A stretch of DNA of 64,000 bases from Campylobacter concisus UNSWCS (GCF_000466685.1 NZ_ANNG01000011.1:42023-106022), one strand, 5' to 3'; positions 1 through 9,950 are shown, counted from the first letter of the stretch. Numbers and translations: made by a program. The notes: generated by a model not told the origin, from the letters alone.

Positions 1-2
1 CA

Positions 3-650
3 CTTTGCTACGCTATCGAGTTTCCAGAATTTGCGCAAGATATCATAATGCTAGCAAGCACCTACCAGACTAAGCCTTGGGCGATAGCGTTTAATAAAAT
101 CGCCATCGAAGCCATTTTAAATGATGAAAATTTCAAAAACGGTGAATACGACGCGGAATTTATAAGAAAAAATGGGCTAAAAGGCATGGCTTACGGCAGG
201 ATGGCAGGGCACATCAGCTTTTTAAGCCCTGATAGTATGGATAAAAAATTTGGACGAAGCTACGTAGAAACTGACGGCCTTTACGATCTTTTTGGGCATT
301 TTCAGGTCGATCGCTATATGGAGTACAACGGCTATAACTTCCCAAAGAGGTTTGACCCACTAAGCTACCTATACATTGTAAAGATGATGAATATCTTTGA
401 CTGCACAAGACACTATGACAACCTAAAAGACGCCCTTGCGCCGATAAAAGCAAATTTGCACCTTATCGCATTTAAAGGCGATCTACTCTTTCCGCCAAGC
501 TGCATGAGAGAAATTTATGACGCACTTTGCGAGATGGGGCGGGAGGCAAAGACAAATTTTGTTGAGATAGATAGCAACTACGGCCACGACGCCTTTTTGG
601 TCGAGATAGAAAAATTTGATGGATATATAAAAAATATATTAAAAGGATAG
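3..650 (+). CDS. metX: Homoserine O-acetyltransferase, C-terminal part (5' end outside window)
   Basis: The reading frame is open from base 3, so the gene begins before the window; about 215 C-terminal residues are present. The family is an alpha/beta hydrolase that acetylates homoserine with acetyl-CoA in methionine biosynthesis. The stretch TYQTKPWAIAFNKIA and the C-terminal GHDAFLVE motif are typical of MetX. The histidine of GHDAF and the aspartate of FKGDLLFPP fit the last two members of the Ser-Asp-His triad; the nucleophile serine lies upstream of the window. The ATG at base 48 is internal, not the start. The next gene, xseB, begins 3 bases after the stop, so they are probably cotranscribed. 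Confidence 0.9.
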   Translation, partial: LCYAIEFPEFAQDIIMLASTYQTKPWAIAFNKIAIEAILNDENFKNGEYDAEFIRKNGLKGMAYGRMAGHISFLSPDSMDKKFGRSYVETDGLYDLFGHFQVDRYMEYNGYNFPKRFDPLSYLYIVKMMNIFDCTRHYDNLKDALAPIKANLHLIAFKGDLLFPPSCMREIYDALCEMGREAKTNFVEIDSNYGHDAFLVEIEKFDGYIKNILKG

Positions 651-653
651 AAA

Positions 654-845
654 ATGGAGCAAAAAGAGCAAAGTTTTGAAGAAAAATTAGCCCTAGCTGA
701 TAAAATTTTAAACGATCTAAATAAAGATGATGTGAGCTTAGAAAACAGCATAAAGCTGCACGAGCAGGGCAAAAAGCTCTTAAACGAGGCGAGAGAAATT
801 TTAGAAAATGCAAAACTTAGCATAAAGCAGGTGGATGATGAGTAA
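654..845 (+). CDS. xseB: Exodeoxyribonuclease VII small subunit
   Basis: A 63-residue acidic, helical protein of the usual XseB size. The core SFEEKLALADKILNDL followed by SLENSIKLHEQGKKLL is the family signature (the E. coli form has SLEEALNEFERGVQL). It binds the XseA catalytic subunit to form the enzyme that degrades single-stranded DNA into oligonucleotides. xseA is not in the window. The start sits 3 bases after metX, preceded by AAAGGATAG, and its end overlaps the start of the next gene, which indicates translational coupling. Confidence 0.9.
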   Translation: MEQKEQSFEEKLALADKILNDLNKDDVSLENSIKLHEQGKKLLNEAREILENAKLSIKQVDDE

Positions 846-1632
846 AATTTGCGCCCTTCAGCTACCAACGCAGCCTTTAAGCGAGGCGAGGCTTGATTAT
901 TACCTTAAAATTTGCGCTGATGAAAACGCAAGGCTGGTTGTGCTTGGCGAATACGTGCTAAATAGCTTCTTTAAAGAGCTTGCCAGCATGCCAAAAAGCC
1001 TCATAAAAGAGCAGAGCGAGCGCAAAAAAGAGGCGCTCTTTGCGATGGCAAAAAAGTATGATCTAAACATCATCGCACCTATCATAAATTTAAAAGGCAA
1101 GGAGATATTTAAAAGCCTAGCTAAATTTAGCCAAACTCAAGTAAAGCTATACGACCAGCAAATTCTCATGCCTTATGCGCACTGGAACGAGGCGAAGTTT
1201 TTTAGCAACGCAAGCGAAGAGCTAAATTTACCTATCTTTACATACGATAAATTTAAGGTTGGCGTCATGTTTGGCTTCGAGGCGCACTTTGACGTGTGCT
1301 GGGCGTATATGAGCGCTAAAAAGGTCGATATCGTGCTTGTGCCAACGGCTTGCACGTTTTTCTCGCAGGCGCGCTGGGAGGAGCTTTTAAAGGTTAGAGC
1401 CTTTACAAACAACGTTTATGTGCTTCGTGTAAATCGCGTGGGAAGCCACAAGAGCGAGGACGAGCAGTGGAGTTTTTACGGCGACTCGATGCTCATTAGC
1501 CCATTTGGCGAGGTTAAAAACAGACTTGGCAAGAACGAAGAGATGATGATCGATGAGCTTAGCAAAAAGGAGCTTAGCGAGGCTAGAAGCACCTGGGGCT
1601 TTATGCAGATAGAGGCTAAATTTAAAAGATGA
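838..1632 (+). CDS. Nitrilase-fold (carbon-nitrogen hydrolase family) protein lacking catalytic Lys and Cys
   Basis: 264 residues with the carbon-nitrogen hydrolase fold: the first catalytic Glu is seen in VVLGEYV (E38), and the C-terminal VPTACTFFSQARWEELLKV...RAFTNNVYVLRVNRVG matches the structural end of the family. However, the segment aligned with the usual Y-R-K-x-H-L reads YDQQIL (Gln about 107 in place of Lys). The segment aligned with the usual ICYDxRFPE nucleophile reads FGFEAHFD (Gly about 146 in place of Cys). The hydrolase is therefore probably inactive or altered. Start chosen at the second ATG (838), which is better spaced from AGGTGG; ATG 835 is possible. It overlaps xseB and tag (4 bases). 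Confidence 0.75.
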   Translation: MSKICALQLPTQPLSEARLDYYLKICADENARLVVLGEYVLNSFFKELASMPKSLIKEQSERKKEALFAMAKKYDLNIIAPIINLKGKEIFKSLAKFSQTQVKLYDQQILMPYAHWNEAKFFSNASEELNLPIFTYDKFKVGVMFGFEAHFDVCWAYMSAKKVDIVLVPTACTFFSQARWEELLKVRAFTNNVYVLRVNRVGSHKSEDEQWSFYGDSMLISPFGEVKNRLGKNEEMMIDELSKKELSEARSTWGFMQIEAKFKR

Positions 1633-2189
1633 AGCGCTGCGCCTGGGCCGAAAAGAGCGAGTTTAGCAAGAGTTATCACGACTGTGAGTGGGGCAGGGCG
1701 GTCAAAGATGATAAGAAATTCTTTGAAATGCTCATTTTAGAGGGCTTTCAAGCAGGTCTTAGCTGGGACTATGTGCTACGAAAAAGAGCTGGACTTGCTC
1801 AAATTTTAGACGGCTTTGACGCAAAAAAGATCGCCAGCTATGACGAGGCAAAGCTTCAAAGCCTCTTAAGCGACGATCGAGCGATCAAAAACCGCCTTAA
1901 AATTTACTCCCTGCCAAAAAATGCCAAGGCTTTTTTAGAGCTTTGTGCTGAGTTTGGCTCGTTTTATAACTACATCTATAAATTTACAAATGGCAAGCGC
2001 GTGATAAATGACATAAAAAGCGCCAAGGACATGCCAGCAAGTAGCGAGCTCTCAGAGCACATCTCAAAAGATATGAAAAAGCGCGGCTTTAAATTTGTAG
2101 GCGCTGTGATCATCTACTCGTTTTTACAAGGCGTTGGTGTCACCTATGATCACGAAAATGAGTGCTTTTGCAAAGGAATTTCGGAGTGA
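1629..2189 (+). CDS. tag: DNA-3-methyladenine glycosylase I
   Basis: 186 residues, full length for Tag. It removes 3-methyladenine from alkylated DNA in base-excision repair. The N-terminus MKRCAWAEKSEFSKSYHDCEWG and the C-terminus YDHENECFC supply Cys4, His17, His175 and Cys179, which correspond to the zinc-binding residues of E. coli Tag at the same numbers. The core FFEMLILEGFQAGLSW is the family signature with the base-binding Glu. The ATG overlaps the stop of the nitrilase-fold gene by 4 bases, so they are in one operon. Confidence 0.95.
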   Translation: MKRCAWAEKSEFSKSYHDCEWGRAVKDDKKFFEMLILEGFQAGLSWDYVLRKRAGLAQILDGFDAKKIASYDEAKLQSLLSDDRAIKNRLKIYSLPKNAKAFLELCAEFGSFYNYIYKFTNGKRVINDIKSAKDMPASSELSEHISKDMKKRGFKFVGAVIIYSFLQGVGVTYDHENECFCKGISE

Positions 2190-2192
2190 AAT

Positions 2193-2546
2193 TTGAAACG
2201 AAGCGACGTTGAAAAATATATAAAAGAGAAATTTGATGTTTTGGGCGAGCAAATTTTCCCAAAATATCCAAATTTTAGTGTCTTTCGTCACAATAAAAAT
2301 GAGAAGTGGTTTGCGCTACTTATGCAGCTAAGCGCTAGCAAGCTAGGTCTTGAAAGTGACGAAGTGATAGAGGTTTTAAACCTAAAATGCAGCCCTGATC
2401 TAGCCATGGTGCTAGTTGATGAGAGGCAAATTTTTAAAGCATATCACATGAATAAAAAGCACTGGATAAGCGTAAATTTAAACTCTAAAATCTCACAAAA
2501 AACAGTTTTTGACCTGATAGATGAAAGCTTTGAGCTAAGCAAATAA
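2193..2546 (+). CDS. MmcQ/YjbR family protein
   Basis: 117 residues matching the MmcQ/YjbR fold (CyaY-like DNA-binding family): an N-terminal helix (KRSDVEKYIKEKFD), a strand with KWFALLMQ, LNLKCSPDLAMVL and a C-terminal HMNKKHWISVNL segment. The molecular function of the family is poorly known; a DNA-binding role has been proposed. The start is TTG, 3 bases after the tag stop, so it is the last gene of the metX-tag run. No terminator is obvious before murC. Confidence 0.8.
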   Translation: MKRSDVEKYIKEKFDVLGEQIFPKYPNFSVFRHNKNEKWFALLMQLSASKLGLESDEVIEVLNLKCSPDLAMVLVDERQIFKAYHMNKKHWISVNLNSKISQKTVFDLIDESFELSK

Positions 2547-2611
2547 AAGCCATTTTTCAGCCTTAAATTTAGTAGTTTTTGTTAAAATCACGAAAAACTT
2601 AAGGATAAAAT

Positions 2612-3940
2612 TTGCAAGAGCTAAACAATGAGATCAAAAAAGTCCATTTCATAGGCATCGGCGGCATCGGCATCTCTGCCATCGCTAGATTTTTACACGA
2701 AAAAGGCCACAAGATAAGCGGCAGCGACATCAAAGAGAGCAAGACGACGCTTGAGCTTCAAAATGAGGGCATCGAGGTCATCACGCCGCACTGCAAAGAG
2801 GCGATAAAAGATCAAGACTTTGTGGTTTATTCAGCTGCGATAAAAGAGGACAACATCGAGCTAGTGGAGGCCAGAAGAAAGGGCATAAAGTGCTTTTCAA
2901 GAAAAGAAATTTTGCCTTACGTGCTTGAAGACAAGTGCGTTTTCGCAGTAGCTGGTGCGCACGGCAAGAGCACGACTTCAGCGATGCTAGCAAGCCTAAT
3001 TGAAGGCTCAGTCATCATCGGTGCCATCTCAAAGCAATTTGGCTCAAATATGCGCTACGCCAAAAGCGACAACGTCGTATTTGAGGCTGATGAGAGCGAC
3101 TCAAGCTTTCTAAACTCAAACCCATATCTAGCCATCGTCACCAACGCAGAGCCAGAGCATATGGAGCACTACGACTACGATCTAGCTAAATTTTACGCAG
3201 CCTACAAGGGCTTTTTGGAGCGCGCAAAGGTTAGAGTGATAAACGCTGAGGATGAGTTTTTAAGCACGCTTAAGCTTGATGCGATCAGGCTTTATCCAAG
3301 TACCGATATCACCGAGCTTACGATGGTTGTAAGGGACTATCAGCCATACACCAGCTTTAACCTTAAAAATTTAGGCAAATTTGAAGCCTTTGGCATGGGC
3401 GAGCACATCGCCATAGACGCATCTTTGGCTATCCTTGCTGCGATGCACGAGACGCCACTAAAAGACATTAGAGAAAATTTACTAAATTTTAAAGGCATCA
3501 AAAAGCGTTTTGACATACTTAGTGCAAACAAAAATTTCGTCCTTATTGACGACTACGCACACCATCCAACAGAGATAAAAGCGACGCTAAAATCAGTCTT
3601 TGAATACGCCAAAATTTTAGGTATAAAGAGCGTCACAGCGATATTTCAGCCACACCGCTACACAAGGCTTAGCACAAATTTACCTGGCTTTAAAGAGTGC
3701 TTTAAGGGCGTTGATGAGCTTGTCATCTTGCCAGTTTATGCAGCTGGAGAAAATCCGATCGAAGTTGATATGAAAAGTGAATTTAGCGAGTATAACCCGA
3801 TCTTTACAGATAAGGTTGAGAGGGTTGAAGAGGGGATAGAATTTACAGATGAATTTGGCGTGAAAAACCGCCTAAGCGACGGCATCGTAGTTGGCTTTGG
3901 AGCGGGCGATATCAGTGTGCAGCTAAGAGGCGGATATTAA
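2612..3940 (+). CDS. murC: UDP-N-acetylmuramate--L-alanine ligase
   Basis: 442 residues, full length for MurC, which adds L-Ala to UDP-MurNAc in the cytoplasm as the first step of the peptidoglycan peptide stem. Seen are the N-terminal glycine-rich HFIGIGGIGISAIARFL motif, the Mur ligase ATP loop VAGAHGKSTTSAM (about residue 112-124) and the C-terminal DDYAHHPTEIKATLKS signature. The start is TTG (2612), preceded by AAGGAT. It is separated from the previous gene by 65 bases and overlaps the next start by one base. Confidence 0.97.
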   Translation: MQELNNEIKKVHFIGIGGIGISAIARFLHEKGHKISGSDIKESKTTLELQNEGIEVITPHCKEAIKDQDFVVYSAAIKEDNIELVEARRKGIKCFSRKEILPYVLEDKCVFAVAGAHGKSTTSAMLASLIEGSVIIGAISKQFGSNMRYAKSDNVVFEADESDSSFLNSNPYLAIVTNAEPEHMEHYDYDLAKFYAAYKGFLERAKVRVINAEDEFLSTLKLDAIRLYPSTDITELTMVVRDYQPYTSFNLKNLGKFEAFGMGEHIAIDASLAILAAMHETPLKDIRENLLNFKGIKKRFDILSANKNFVLIDDYAHHPTEIKATLKSVFEYAKILGIKSVTAIFQPHRYTRLSTNLPGFKECFKGVDELVILPVYAAGENPIEVDMKSEFSEYNPIFTDKVERVEEGIEFTDEFGVKNRLSDGIVVGFGAGDISVQLRGGY

Positions 3941-4257
3941 TGGATCTAAGCACTTTTAAGCCTCAAGATGAAAATGAAATTTTAAAAGAGATAAAAGAAA
4001 AAGAGCTAAGCGAGGATGAAATTTCTAGCCTTATAAATTTAGGCAAAAAAGATATCTTGATCGCGCTTGCAAGGTCACAAAAGCTAAATAGTGCTCAGAT
4101 AAAAGATATGCTGCCAAATGCCCCGTATCTAGCCGTTTGCTTGCTGGTTGAAAAGCAAGATATCAGCGAGGTTAGGGCTGAGATTTTAGAAAAGATCAAG
4201 CCTCATGCCGAGCTTTACAAGGAGCTCATCGCAAAGTATAAGGGCGTGAAATGGTAA
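3940..4257 (+). CDS. Hypothetical helical protein between murC and mutS2
   Basis: 105 residues with no motif I recognise. It is mostly charged helix (ENEILKEIKEKELSEDEISSL) with hydrophobic patches and no signal peptide or membrane segment. The ATG shares its A with the murC stop (TAATG), and the 3' end overlaps the next gene by 7 bases, so translation of the murC-mutS2 run is coupled. It is probably a genus-level conserved protein; no function can be inferred. Confidence 0.75.
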   Translation: MDLSTFKPQDENEILKEIKEKELSEDEISSLINLGKKDILIALARSQKLNSAQIKDMLPNAPYLAVCLLVEKQDISEVRAEILEKIKPHAELYKELIAKYKGVKW

Positions 4258-4595
4258 GAAATTTGATAATAATCGCCGGCGTGATGCTGCTTTTTGGAGC
4301 GATCTGGGCGATAAAAGATGAAAAGATCAGCAAAAGCATAAAAGCGCTCGTTAGCGCGGTGCTTGTAGCGATCCTTGTTTGCGTCTATTTTTACGAGGAG
4401 AATTTATCAAAAAACGAGGATGCCATCTCAAAGCTAGTGACTGACTTTAAGCAGGGCAAAACACTAAAATGTGGCGAATACAACGTGAGCGCTGAGAAAT
4501 TTAACTACGAATTTGGCACTGCGTCATTTTTGCCAAAGCGAGAATTTAGCGATCTTTCAGGCGTCATCGTACCTATAAAAAGTTGCGAGCAATGA
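4251..4595 (+). CDS. Small inner-membrane protein of unknown function
   Basis: 114 residues. Two closely spaced hydrophobic segments (residues about 4-20, LIIIAGVMLLFGAIWAI, and about 33-49, ALVSAVLVAILVCVYFY) are followed by a hydrophilic C-terminal half that is probably periplasmic or peripheral and contains two cysteines. I do not recognise a family. It sits between the helical protein and mutS2 with overlaps at both ends (7 bases and an ATGA overlap), so it belongs to the murC operon. Confidence 0.75.
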   Translation: MVRNLIIIAGVMLLFGAIWAIKDEKISKSIKALVSAVLVAILVCVYFYEENLSKNEDAISKLVTDFKQGKTLKCGEYNVSAEKFNYEFGTASFLPKREFSDLSGVIVPIKSCEQ

Positions 4596-6793
4596 ACGAT
4601 ATATTTGCAAAGCTCGATCTGGGCGAGTATCTGGATAAATTTAACTCCTTTTTAGCAAGGCAAAAACCGCTATTTTTACAAGGCGACAGCAAAATCCACT
4701 TTGAAAATATAAACGAGCTTTCAAAGTATGATTTTAAGGCACCTGATGAGATAAAAGAGCTTGATGATGCGCTTATGAGACTTAGCAAGCAAGCAGTGCT
4801 TCACATCAGCGAAATTTACGAGTTTGCAAAGATCATTAAGTATTTTTCATATCTAAAAAAGCAAAAATTTGAAGGCAGGCTTGGCGAGTGGATCGCAAAG
4901 GTTGAAATCCCTGAAGCGATGAGCCAGATGGCAAACAGCTTTGATGAAAACGGCGAGTTTAGCGACAGCGTGGATGAGCGATTTTACGCGATAAAGCAGG
5001 CATTTAGCGAGAAAAAGCACCAGATCGACGCCGAGCTTAAAAAGCTCATCTACTCAAAGCACATCACGCCCTATCTAGTCGATACCCAAACGCACTATAT
5101 CAACTCGCAAGAGGCACTTTTGGTGCGTGGCGGCTTTAATCACGCCCTAAAAGGCACCGTGATTGCTAGAAGCTCAGGCGGCTACTTCTACGTCGCACCT
5201 GCAAGCACCGAGCGCCTAAAAAAGGAGCAAAGCGAGCTGCTTGATAGAAAAGAGGAGATCATTTTTGAGCACTGCAAGAAATTTAGCCTGCAGATGAGCA
5301 AGAGCCTGCTTTTTTTGAAATTTATAAATAACGCTTTTGATCAGTTTGATGCCTATCAAGCGCGCGTAAATTTGGCTAGATCGCGTGACTATGAGTTTGT
5401 TTTACCAAATAGCTCGCACGTTATAAAGCTTGAGAAATTTGCCCATCCAGCGCTTAAAAACCCAAAGAGTGTGAGCGTGGATTTTAGCAAAAAAGTGCTT
5501 TTAATAACTGGCGTAAATGCTGGCGGTAAGTCAATGCTTTTAAAATCAATCATCTCAGCTGCGCTACTTGCAAAGTATCTGCTTCCTATGCGTATCGACG
5601 CAAACCGCTCAACGATCGGCTCTTTTAAAGAATTTGACGCGATCATAGAAGATCCGCAAAGTGTGAAAAACGACATCTCGACCTTTGCTGGCAGGATGGT
5701 GCATTTTGCAAAGCTTTTTACTAAAAAATCGATCATCATCGGCATCGACGAGATCGAGCTTGGCACCGATTTTGAGGAGGCTGCGAGCTTGTATGGCGTC
5801 ATGATAGAGCGCCTCATCACTCAAGATATCAAAATGATCATCACGACCCACCACAAGCGCCTTGCGATGTTGCTAGCTAAAAATCCAGAGGTTGAGCTGG
5901 TAGCAGCACTTTACGACGAGGCGGCTCAAAGGCCTAAATTTGAATTTTTAAAAGGCACGATCGGCAAGTCTTACGCCTTTGAAACGGCGGCAAGATACGG
6001 CATATCTCAAAATTTAGTGGCGCAGGCAAAGAAAATTTACGGCGAAGATAAAGAGAATTTAAACGAGATCATTACAAAGACGCTAAATTTACAAACCAAG
6101 CTTGATGAGGGGATAAAAGAGGTCACGGCAAAAGAGGAGCGGCTGGAGCGCTTGCTTGAGGAGCAAAAAGAGCTAAAAGAGAGAAATGAGATAAAGCTAA
6201 ATGCGACTATTTCTCGCCTTGAAAAAGAGTATTTTGACGCGATAAATGCGGCAAAAGCTGTTATAAATTTCAAAGATATAAAAGATAAACAAAGGGCGCT
6301 AAACGTGGCAAATGAGAAAAAAGCTGCCATCGTTAAGCCTAAAAAAACTGAGCGAGAGAGCCTAAAAGTAGGCGATAGAGTAAAATATGAAAATATAAAA
6401 GGCACGGTTTTAAGTATCTCAAAAAATGACGCGATGATCGAGTCAAATGGTATAAATTTGCGCGTGCCACTCGAGCTTTTAAGAAAAAATGGCAATGAAG
6501 TAGTCTTACCTAAAAAAGGTGGCGTAAGTTTAAGTGTTGATAAGCCAAAAACGGCCTCGCTTTCGCTTGATCTGCACGGCATGAGAGCTGACGAGGCGAT
6601 AGCAAAGCTTGATAAATTTATCTCAGATAGTCTTGTTATGGGATTTGATGAGGTTAGCGTATTTCACGGCATCGGCACTGGCAAGCTTGCCTTTGCTGTT
6701 AAAAATTTCTTAAAAGAGCATCCAAGCGTGAAAGAATTTCATGATGCACCGGCAAATCAAGGCGGATATGGTGCAAAGATCGTTAAACTTTGA
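4592..6793 (+). CDS. mutS2: MutS2 family ATPase with C-terminal Smr nuclease domain
   Basis: 733 residues. The P-loop ITGVNAGGKSMLL, the downstream DDIS-containing FAGRMVHF segment and the Walker B IIIGIDEIELGTDFEEA identify the MutS ATPase. A long coiled coil (residues about 500-570) and a C-terminal Smr domain (LDLHGMRADEAIAKLD...VFHGIGTGKLA) distinguish MutS2 from mismatch-repair MutS. Members suppress recombination or act on stalled ribosomes in some bacteria; a role in oxidative DNA damage repair is known in Helicobacter. The start is the ATG in the ATGA overlap with the previous gene (4592), not the TTG at 4583. Confidence 0.95.
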   Translation: MNDIFAKLDLGEYLDKFNSFLARQKPLFLQGDSKIHFENINELSKYDFKAPDEIKELDDALMRLSKQAVLHISEIYEFAKIIKYFSYLKKQKFEGRLGEWIAKVEIPEAMSQMANSFDENGEFSDSVDERFYAIKQAFSEKKHQIDAELKKLIYSKHITPYLVDTQTHYINSQEALLVRGGFNHALKGTVIARSSGGYFYVAPASTERLKKEQSELLDRKEEIIFEHCKKFSLQMSKSLLFLKFINNAFDQFDAYQARVNLARSRDYEFVLPNSSHVIKLEKFAHPALKNPKSVSVDFSKKVLLITGVNAGGKSMLLKSIISAALLAKYLLPMRIDANRSTIGSFKEFDAIIEDPQSVKNDISTFAGRMVHFAKLFTKKSIIIGIDEIELGTDFEEAASLYGVMIERLITQDIKMIITTHHKRLAMLLAKNPEVELVAALYDEAAQRPKFEFLKGTIGKSYAFETAARYGISQNLVAQAKKIYGEDKENLNEIITKTLNLQTKLDEGIKEVTAKEERLERLLEEQKELKERNEIKLNATISRLEKEYFDAINAAKAVINFKDIKDKQRALNVANEKKAAIVKPKKTERESLKVGDRVKYENIKGTVLSISKNDAMIESNGINLRVPLELLRKNGNEVVLPKKGGVSLSVDKPKTASLSLDLHGMRADEAIAKLDKFISDSLVMGFDEVSVFHGIGTGKLAFAVKNFLKEHPSVKEFHDAPANQGGYGAKIVKL

Positions 6794-6841
6794 GCTAAAT
6801 TTTTAATTAAAAAATGAAAGAAATTTTTTATTTAGCTTAGA

Positions 6842-6847
6842 TATAAT
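6842..6847 (+). promoter_or_regulatory. Probable sigma70 -10 box for the GGDEF/EAL gene
   Basis: TATAAT in the context TTTAGCTTAGATATAATCT, 37 bases before the ATG at 6884. This perfect -10 with AT-rich upstream DNA is the usual vegetative promoter form in Campylobacter. The ribosome site AAAGGAAG lies between it and the start. Confidence 0.65.
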
Positions 6848-6883
6848 CTATTAGAAAAATTTAAGAAAGGAAGTTTAAACTTT

Positions 6884-8794
6884 ATGCCAAGCGACGAATC
6901 GCAAAAAAAGCACTTTAGTATGGTTAAAACCGTCACTTTGGTCGTGGTTTTGCTTTTTACTTTCTTTGTAATTGAAAATTTAACTGTCTATTCATATAAA
7001 TACAATAATGCGCTCTCTACAAACAACTTTGGCCTCAAAAAAAAGACTGAGTATCTAATAGATCAATATGTGAATTACTTTAAAAATATAAGTAAATTTA
7101 GTGTCTTAGATTTTCAAAATTACATAAGCAATGCCGCCTTTGGTGATGTCTTTTTGCTAAAAGAAAATGGTAAAAATGGCTTTAAGATAGAGGCATCGTC
7201 AGACAAAAGCCTCGTAAATAAAGACTACGAAGACAAGAGCTGTGGCGACATCTATTCACATGATTTTCAAACGAATTATTTCAAGGCTGAAATTTTGCCA
7301 GAAAATAGCGCCAAAGTATGTATGTTTGTCGCAGTAAATGAATATATTTTAGGCTTTAAAGCGCATATAGATCAAAGGATAACTGGCACTAGCGATGAAT
7401 TTTATTTTCAGTGGCTGATGAAAAACATGACTCTTACTTTGATCTTAAGCTCGATCGGTCTATTTTTAGGGCTTGCGGTCTGTCTTTGGTTTGTATTTAA
7501 GTATCTAAACATCAAATTTGACTATCTAAAAGTAAAAGAAGAGAGCACTATTAAGATCGCTGAACTAAAAGAGAGGCTATATATCGATCCGATGACAGGA
7601 CTTTTTAACAAGGCTGCGCTTTTAAAAGATGTGAGCGAGTATAAATATCCAAAAGTGATACTTATGGATATCGATGATTTTGGCAAGATGAACGACTACT
7701 ACGGCAAATACGTGTGTGACCAGATACTAAAACAGATGGCAAATCTCATCAAAGAATTTGCAAAAAATGAGAATATGAAGGCTTATTGCATCGAGGCGGA
7801 CAGGTTTGCTTTGGTTGAAGATAATAACGACTTTATCGACAGATACGAGGAGCTTGCTGAAAATTTACTAGATATCTTTAAAGGCAGGATGCTTAGCATA
7901 AAAGATGAAAATGGCGTAGAGGTCGATGATATAGAAATTCACAACACTATAGGCTTTGCGCTTGATAGCGACCAGACTTTAAGAAAGGCAACCATCGCGC
8001 TAAAATCAGCCAAATCACTCGATAAAGACTATGTTTGCTACTTTAAAGGGCTAAGTCAAAAAGATGAATACGCAAATCAGATCGAGCGCTCAAAACTTAT
8101 CCAAAACGCTACGATAAACGATAACATCGTGCCGTATTTTCAGCCGATATTTGACGAGAAAAAGATCCCTATAAAATATGAATGCTTGATAAGAATTTTA
8201 GACCGCGACGACGTCATCTCGCCAAGCGTATTTTTGGATATCTCAAAGCGTATCAAGCGTTACGCAGACCTTGAAAAGCAGCTCATTAAAAAGTGCTTTG
8301 AGCACCTCACTGAAGATCCAAATTTGGTTCTTTCTATAAATTTAAGCAGCCGAGATATGATAGATGGCGACGTTAGCGCACTTGTTTTAAATTTACTAAA
8401 TAAGCACAATGTCGCTGGCAGGATAGTGTTTGAGATAGTTGAAGACGAGGAGCTAAAGAGTGCTGAGCGCGTCTCAGTCTTTGTTGAGCGTGCAAAGAGC
8501 ATGGGCGCTATGATAGCGATTGATGACTTTGGCTCTGGCTACTCAAATTTTTCTTACATCATAAAGATCAAGCCAGACTACGTGAAGATCGATGGCTCTA
8601 TCATCAAAGACATCGATATCAATAAAGACTCATACGCCATCGCAAGCGCGATCGTGGCATTTGCAAAGGATCTTGGTATAAAAACGATCGCAGAGTATGT
8701 TCATTCTAAAGAAATCTTTAACGTCTGTAAGGGGATAGGCATCGACGAATTCCAGGGATTTTACTTGGGAATTCCTTCTAAAAAGGCGTTTTAG
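6884..8794 (+). CDS. Membrane-anchored GGDEF/EAL protein with degenerate GGDEF motif
   Basis: 636 residues. Transmembrane segments at about 17-35 and 180-205 enclose a periplasmic sensor region of about 145 residues. The GGDEF-like domain begins at [13 protein letters not shown], but the active-site motif reads EADRF in place of GGDEF, so cyclase activity is unlikely. In the EAL domain the motif is ECL (YECLIRI). The other conserved acidic and Asn positions are present ([42 protein letters not shown]), so c-di-GMP hydrolysis or binding is plausible. It has its own promoter and overlaps dapE by one base. A receptor role like LapD is possible but unproven. Confidence 0.85.
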   Translation: MPSDESQKKHFSMVKTVTLVVVLLFTFFVIENLTVYSYKYNNALSTNNFGLKKKTEYLIDQYVNYFKNISKFSVLDFQNYISNAAFGDVFLLKENGKNGFKIEASSDKSLVNKDYEDKSCGDIYSHDFQTNYFKAEILPENSAKVCMFVAVNEYILGFKAHIDQRITGTSDEFYFQWLMKNMTLTLILSSIGLFLGLAVCLWFVFKYLNIKFDYLKVKEESTIKIAELKERLYIDPMTGLFNKAALLKDVSEYKYPKVILMDIDDFGKMNDYYGKYVCDQILKQMANLIKEFAKNENMKAYCIEADRFALVEDNNDFIDRYEELAENLLDIFKGRMLSIKDENGVEVDDIEIHNTIGFALDSDQTLRKATIALKSAKSLDKDYVCYFKGLSQKDEYANQIERSKLIQNATINDNIVPYFQPIFDEKKIPIKYECLIRILDRDDVISPSVFLDISKRIKRYADLEKQLIKKCFEHLTEDPNLVLSINLSSRDMIDGDVSALVLNLLNKHNVAGRIVFEIVEDEELKSAERVSVFVERAKSMGAMIAIDDFGSGYSNFSYIIKIKPDYVKIDGSIIKDIDINKDSYAIASAIVAFAKDLGIKTIAEYVHSKEIFNVCKGIGIDEFQGFYLGIPSKKAF

Positions 8795-9885
8795 TGGTAG
8801 TTAGCTTTTTAAAAGAGCTTTTAAGCTTTCGTTCTATCACGCCAGATGATGCTGGGAGTTTGGAGTTTATAGCTAAATTTTTGCCTGATTTTGAGGCTAA
8901 ATTTATAGAAAAAAACGGCACAAAAAATCTCATACTTTCTAAAATTTATGGAGACGGGGAGCATCTAGCCTTTGCAGGACACGTTGATGTCGTGCCACCA
9001 GGAGATGGCTGGGATAGCGAGCCATTTACCCCACTTGAAAAAGATGGCTACATCTACGCAAGGGGTTCGCAGGATATGAAAAGTGGCGTGGCTGCCTTTG
9101 TTTGTGCTGCTAAAGAGGCTAAATTTGAAGGCAAACTAAGCCTCATTTTAACAAGTGACGAAGAGGGCGATGGCACTTACGGCACGCCTTTAGCGCTTGA
9201 ATATCTGCGTGAGATAAGGGATCTGCCCAAATTTTGCGTCGTGGCTGAGCCAACTTGTGATAAGAAATTTGGCGATAGCATAAAGGTCGGCAGACGTGGC
9301 TCGATAAATGGTAAGATCGTGATAAAGGGCGTTCAAGGACACGTGGCATACCCAGAAAAATGCATAAATCCAGTAAATTTAATAGCTCCACTTTTAAGCA
9401 AGATAGCTGATCACGATATGGACGGGGGGAGTGAGTTTTTTAGCCCAAGCAAGATCGTGGTGACGGACATTCGTGGTGGCATGCAGGTTTGCAACGTTAC
9501 GCCAAGCGAGCTTAGCATAATGTTTAACGTTAGAAACTCAAATTTAACCGATGTAAATGACGTTGAGAGCTATCTTAGAAGCGTTTTAGATGGGCTTAGC
9601 TACGAGCTTAGTATCAAACAAAGCTCAAAGAGATTTTTAACCAACAAAGATAGCAAGATCGTAAGAAATTTAATGGCATCTGTCACAAAGATCACCGGCG
9701 TTACGCCACTTTTAAACACAAAAGGCGGCACGAGCGATGCTAGGCACTTTGCCGAATTTGGCGTAGATGCGATAGAATTTGGCGTCATAAACGACCGCAT
9801 ACACGCCAAAAACGAACGAGTTAGCGTTGATGAAATAAATAAACTTTATGAAGTTTTTAAAGACCTCATAGAAAATTTTCATTAA
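8794..9885 (+). CDS. dapE: Succinyl-diaminopimelate desuccinylase
   Basis: 363 residues, M20 metallopeptidase family. It cleaves N-succinyl-LL-diaminopimelate in lysine and peptidoglycan biosynthesis. Zinc-site motifs are present: [37 protein letters not shown] with the catalytic Glu, and VAEPTC; the C-terminal GGTSDARH is also typical of DapE. The start is GTG overlapping the last base of the upstream stop. The gene ends a run of + strand genes; decayed sequence follows. Confidence 0.95.
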   Translation: MVVSFLKELLSFRSITPDDAGSLEFIAKFLPDFEAKFIEKNGTKNLILSKIYGDGEHLAFAGHVDVVPPGDGWDSEPFTPLEKDGYIYARGSQDMKSGVAAFVCAAKEAKFEGKLSLILTSDEEGDGTYGTPLALEYLREIRDLPKFCVVAEPTCDKKFGDSIKVGRRGSINGKIVIKGVQGHVAYPEKCINPVNLIAPLLSKIADHDMDGGSEFFSPSKIVVTDIRGGMQVCNVTPSELSIMFNVRNSNLTDVNDVESYLRSVLDGLSYELSIKQSSKRFLTNKDSKIVRNLMASVTKITGVTPLLNTKGGTSDARHFAEFGVDAIEFGVINDRIHAKNERVSVDEINKLYEVFKDLIENFH

Positions 9886-9950
9886 TCTCTTTTTTATTAA
9901 ATAGTTAAATTTAAACGCCATCGCTGGTGTCTTTGTAGGACAAGTTTTTA

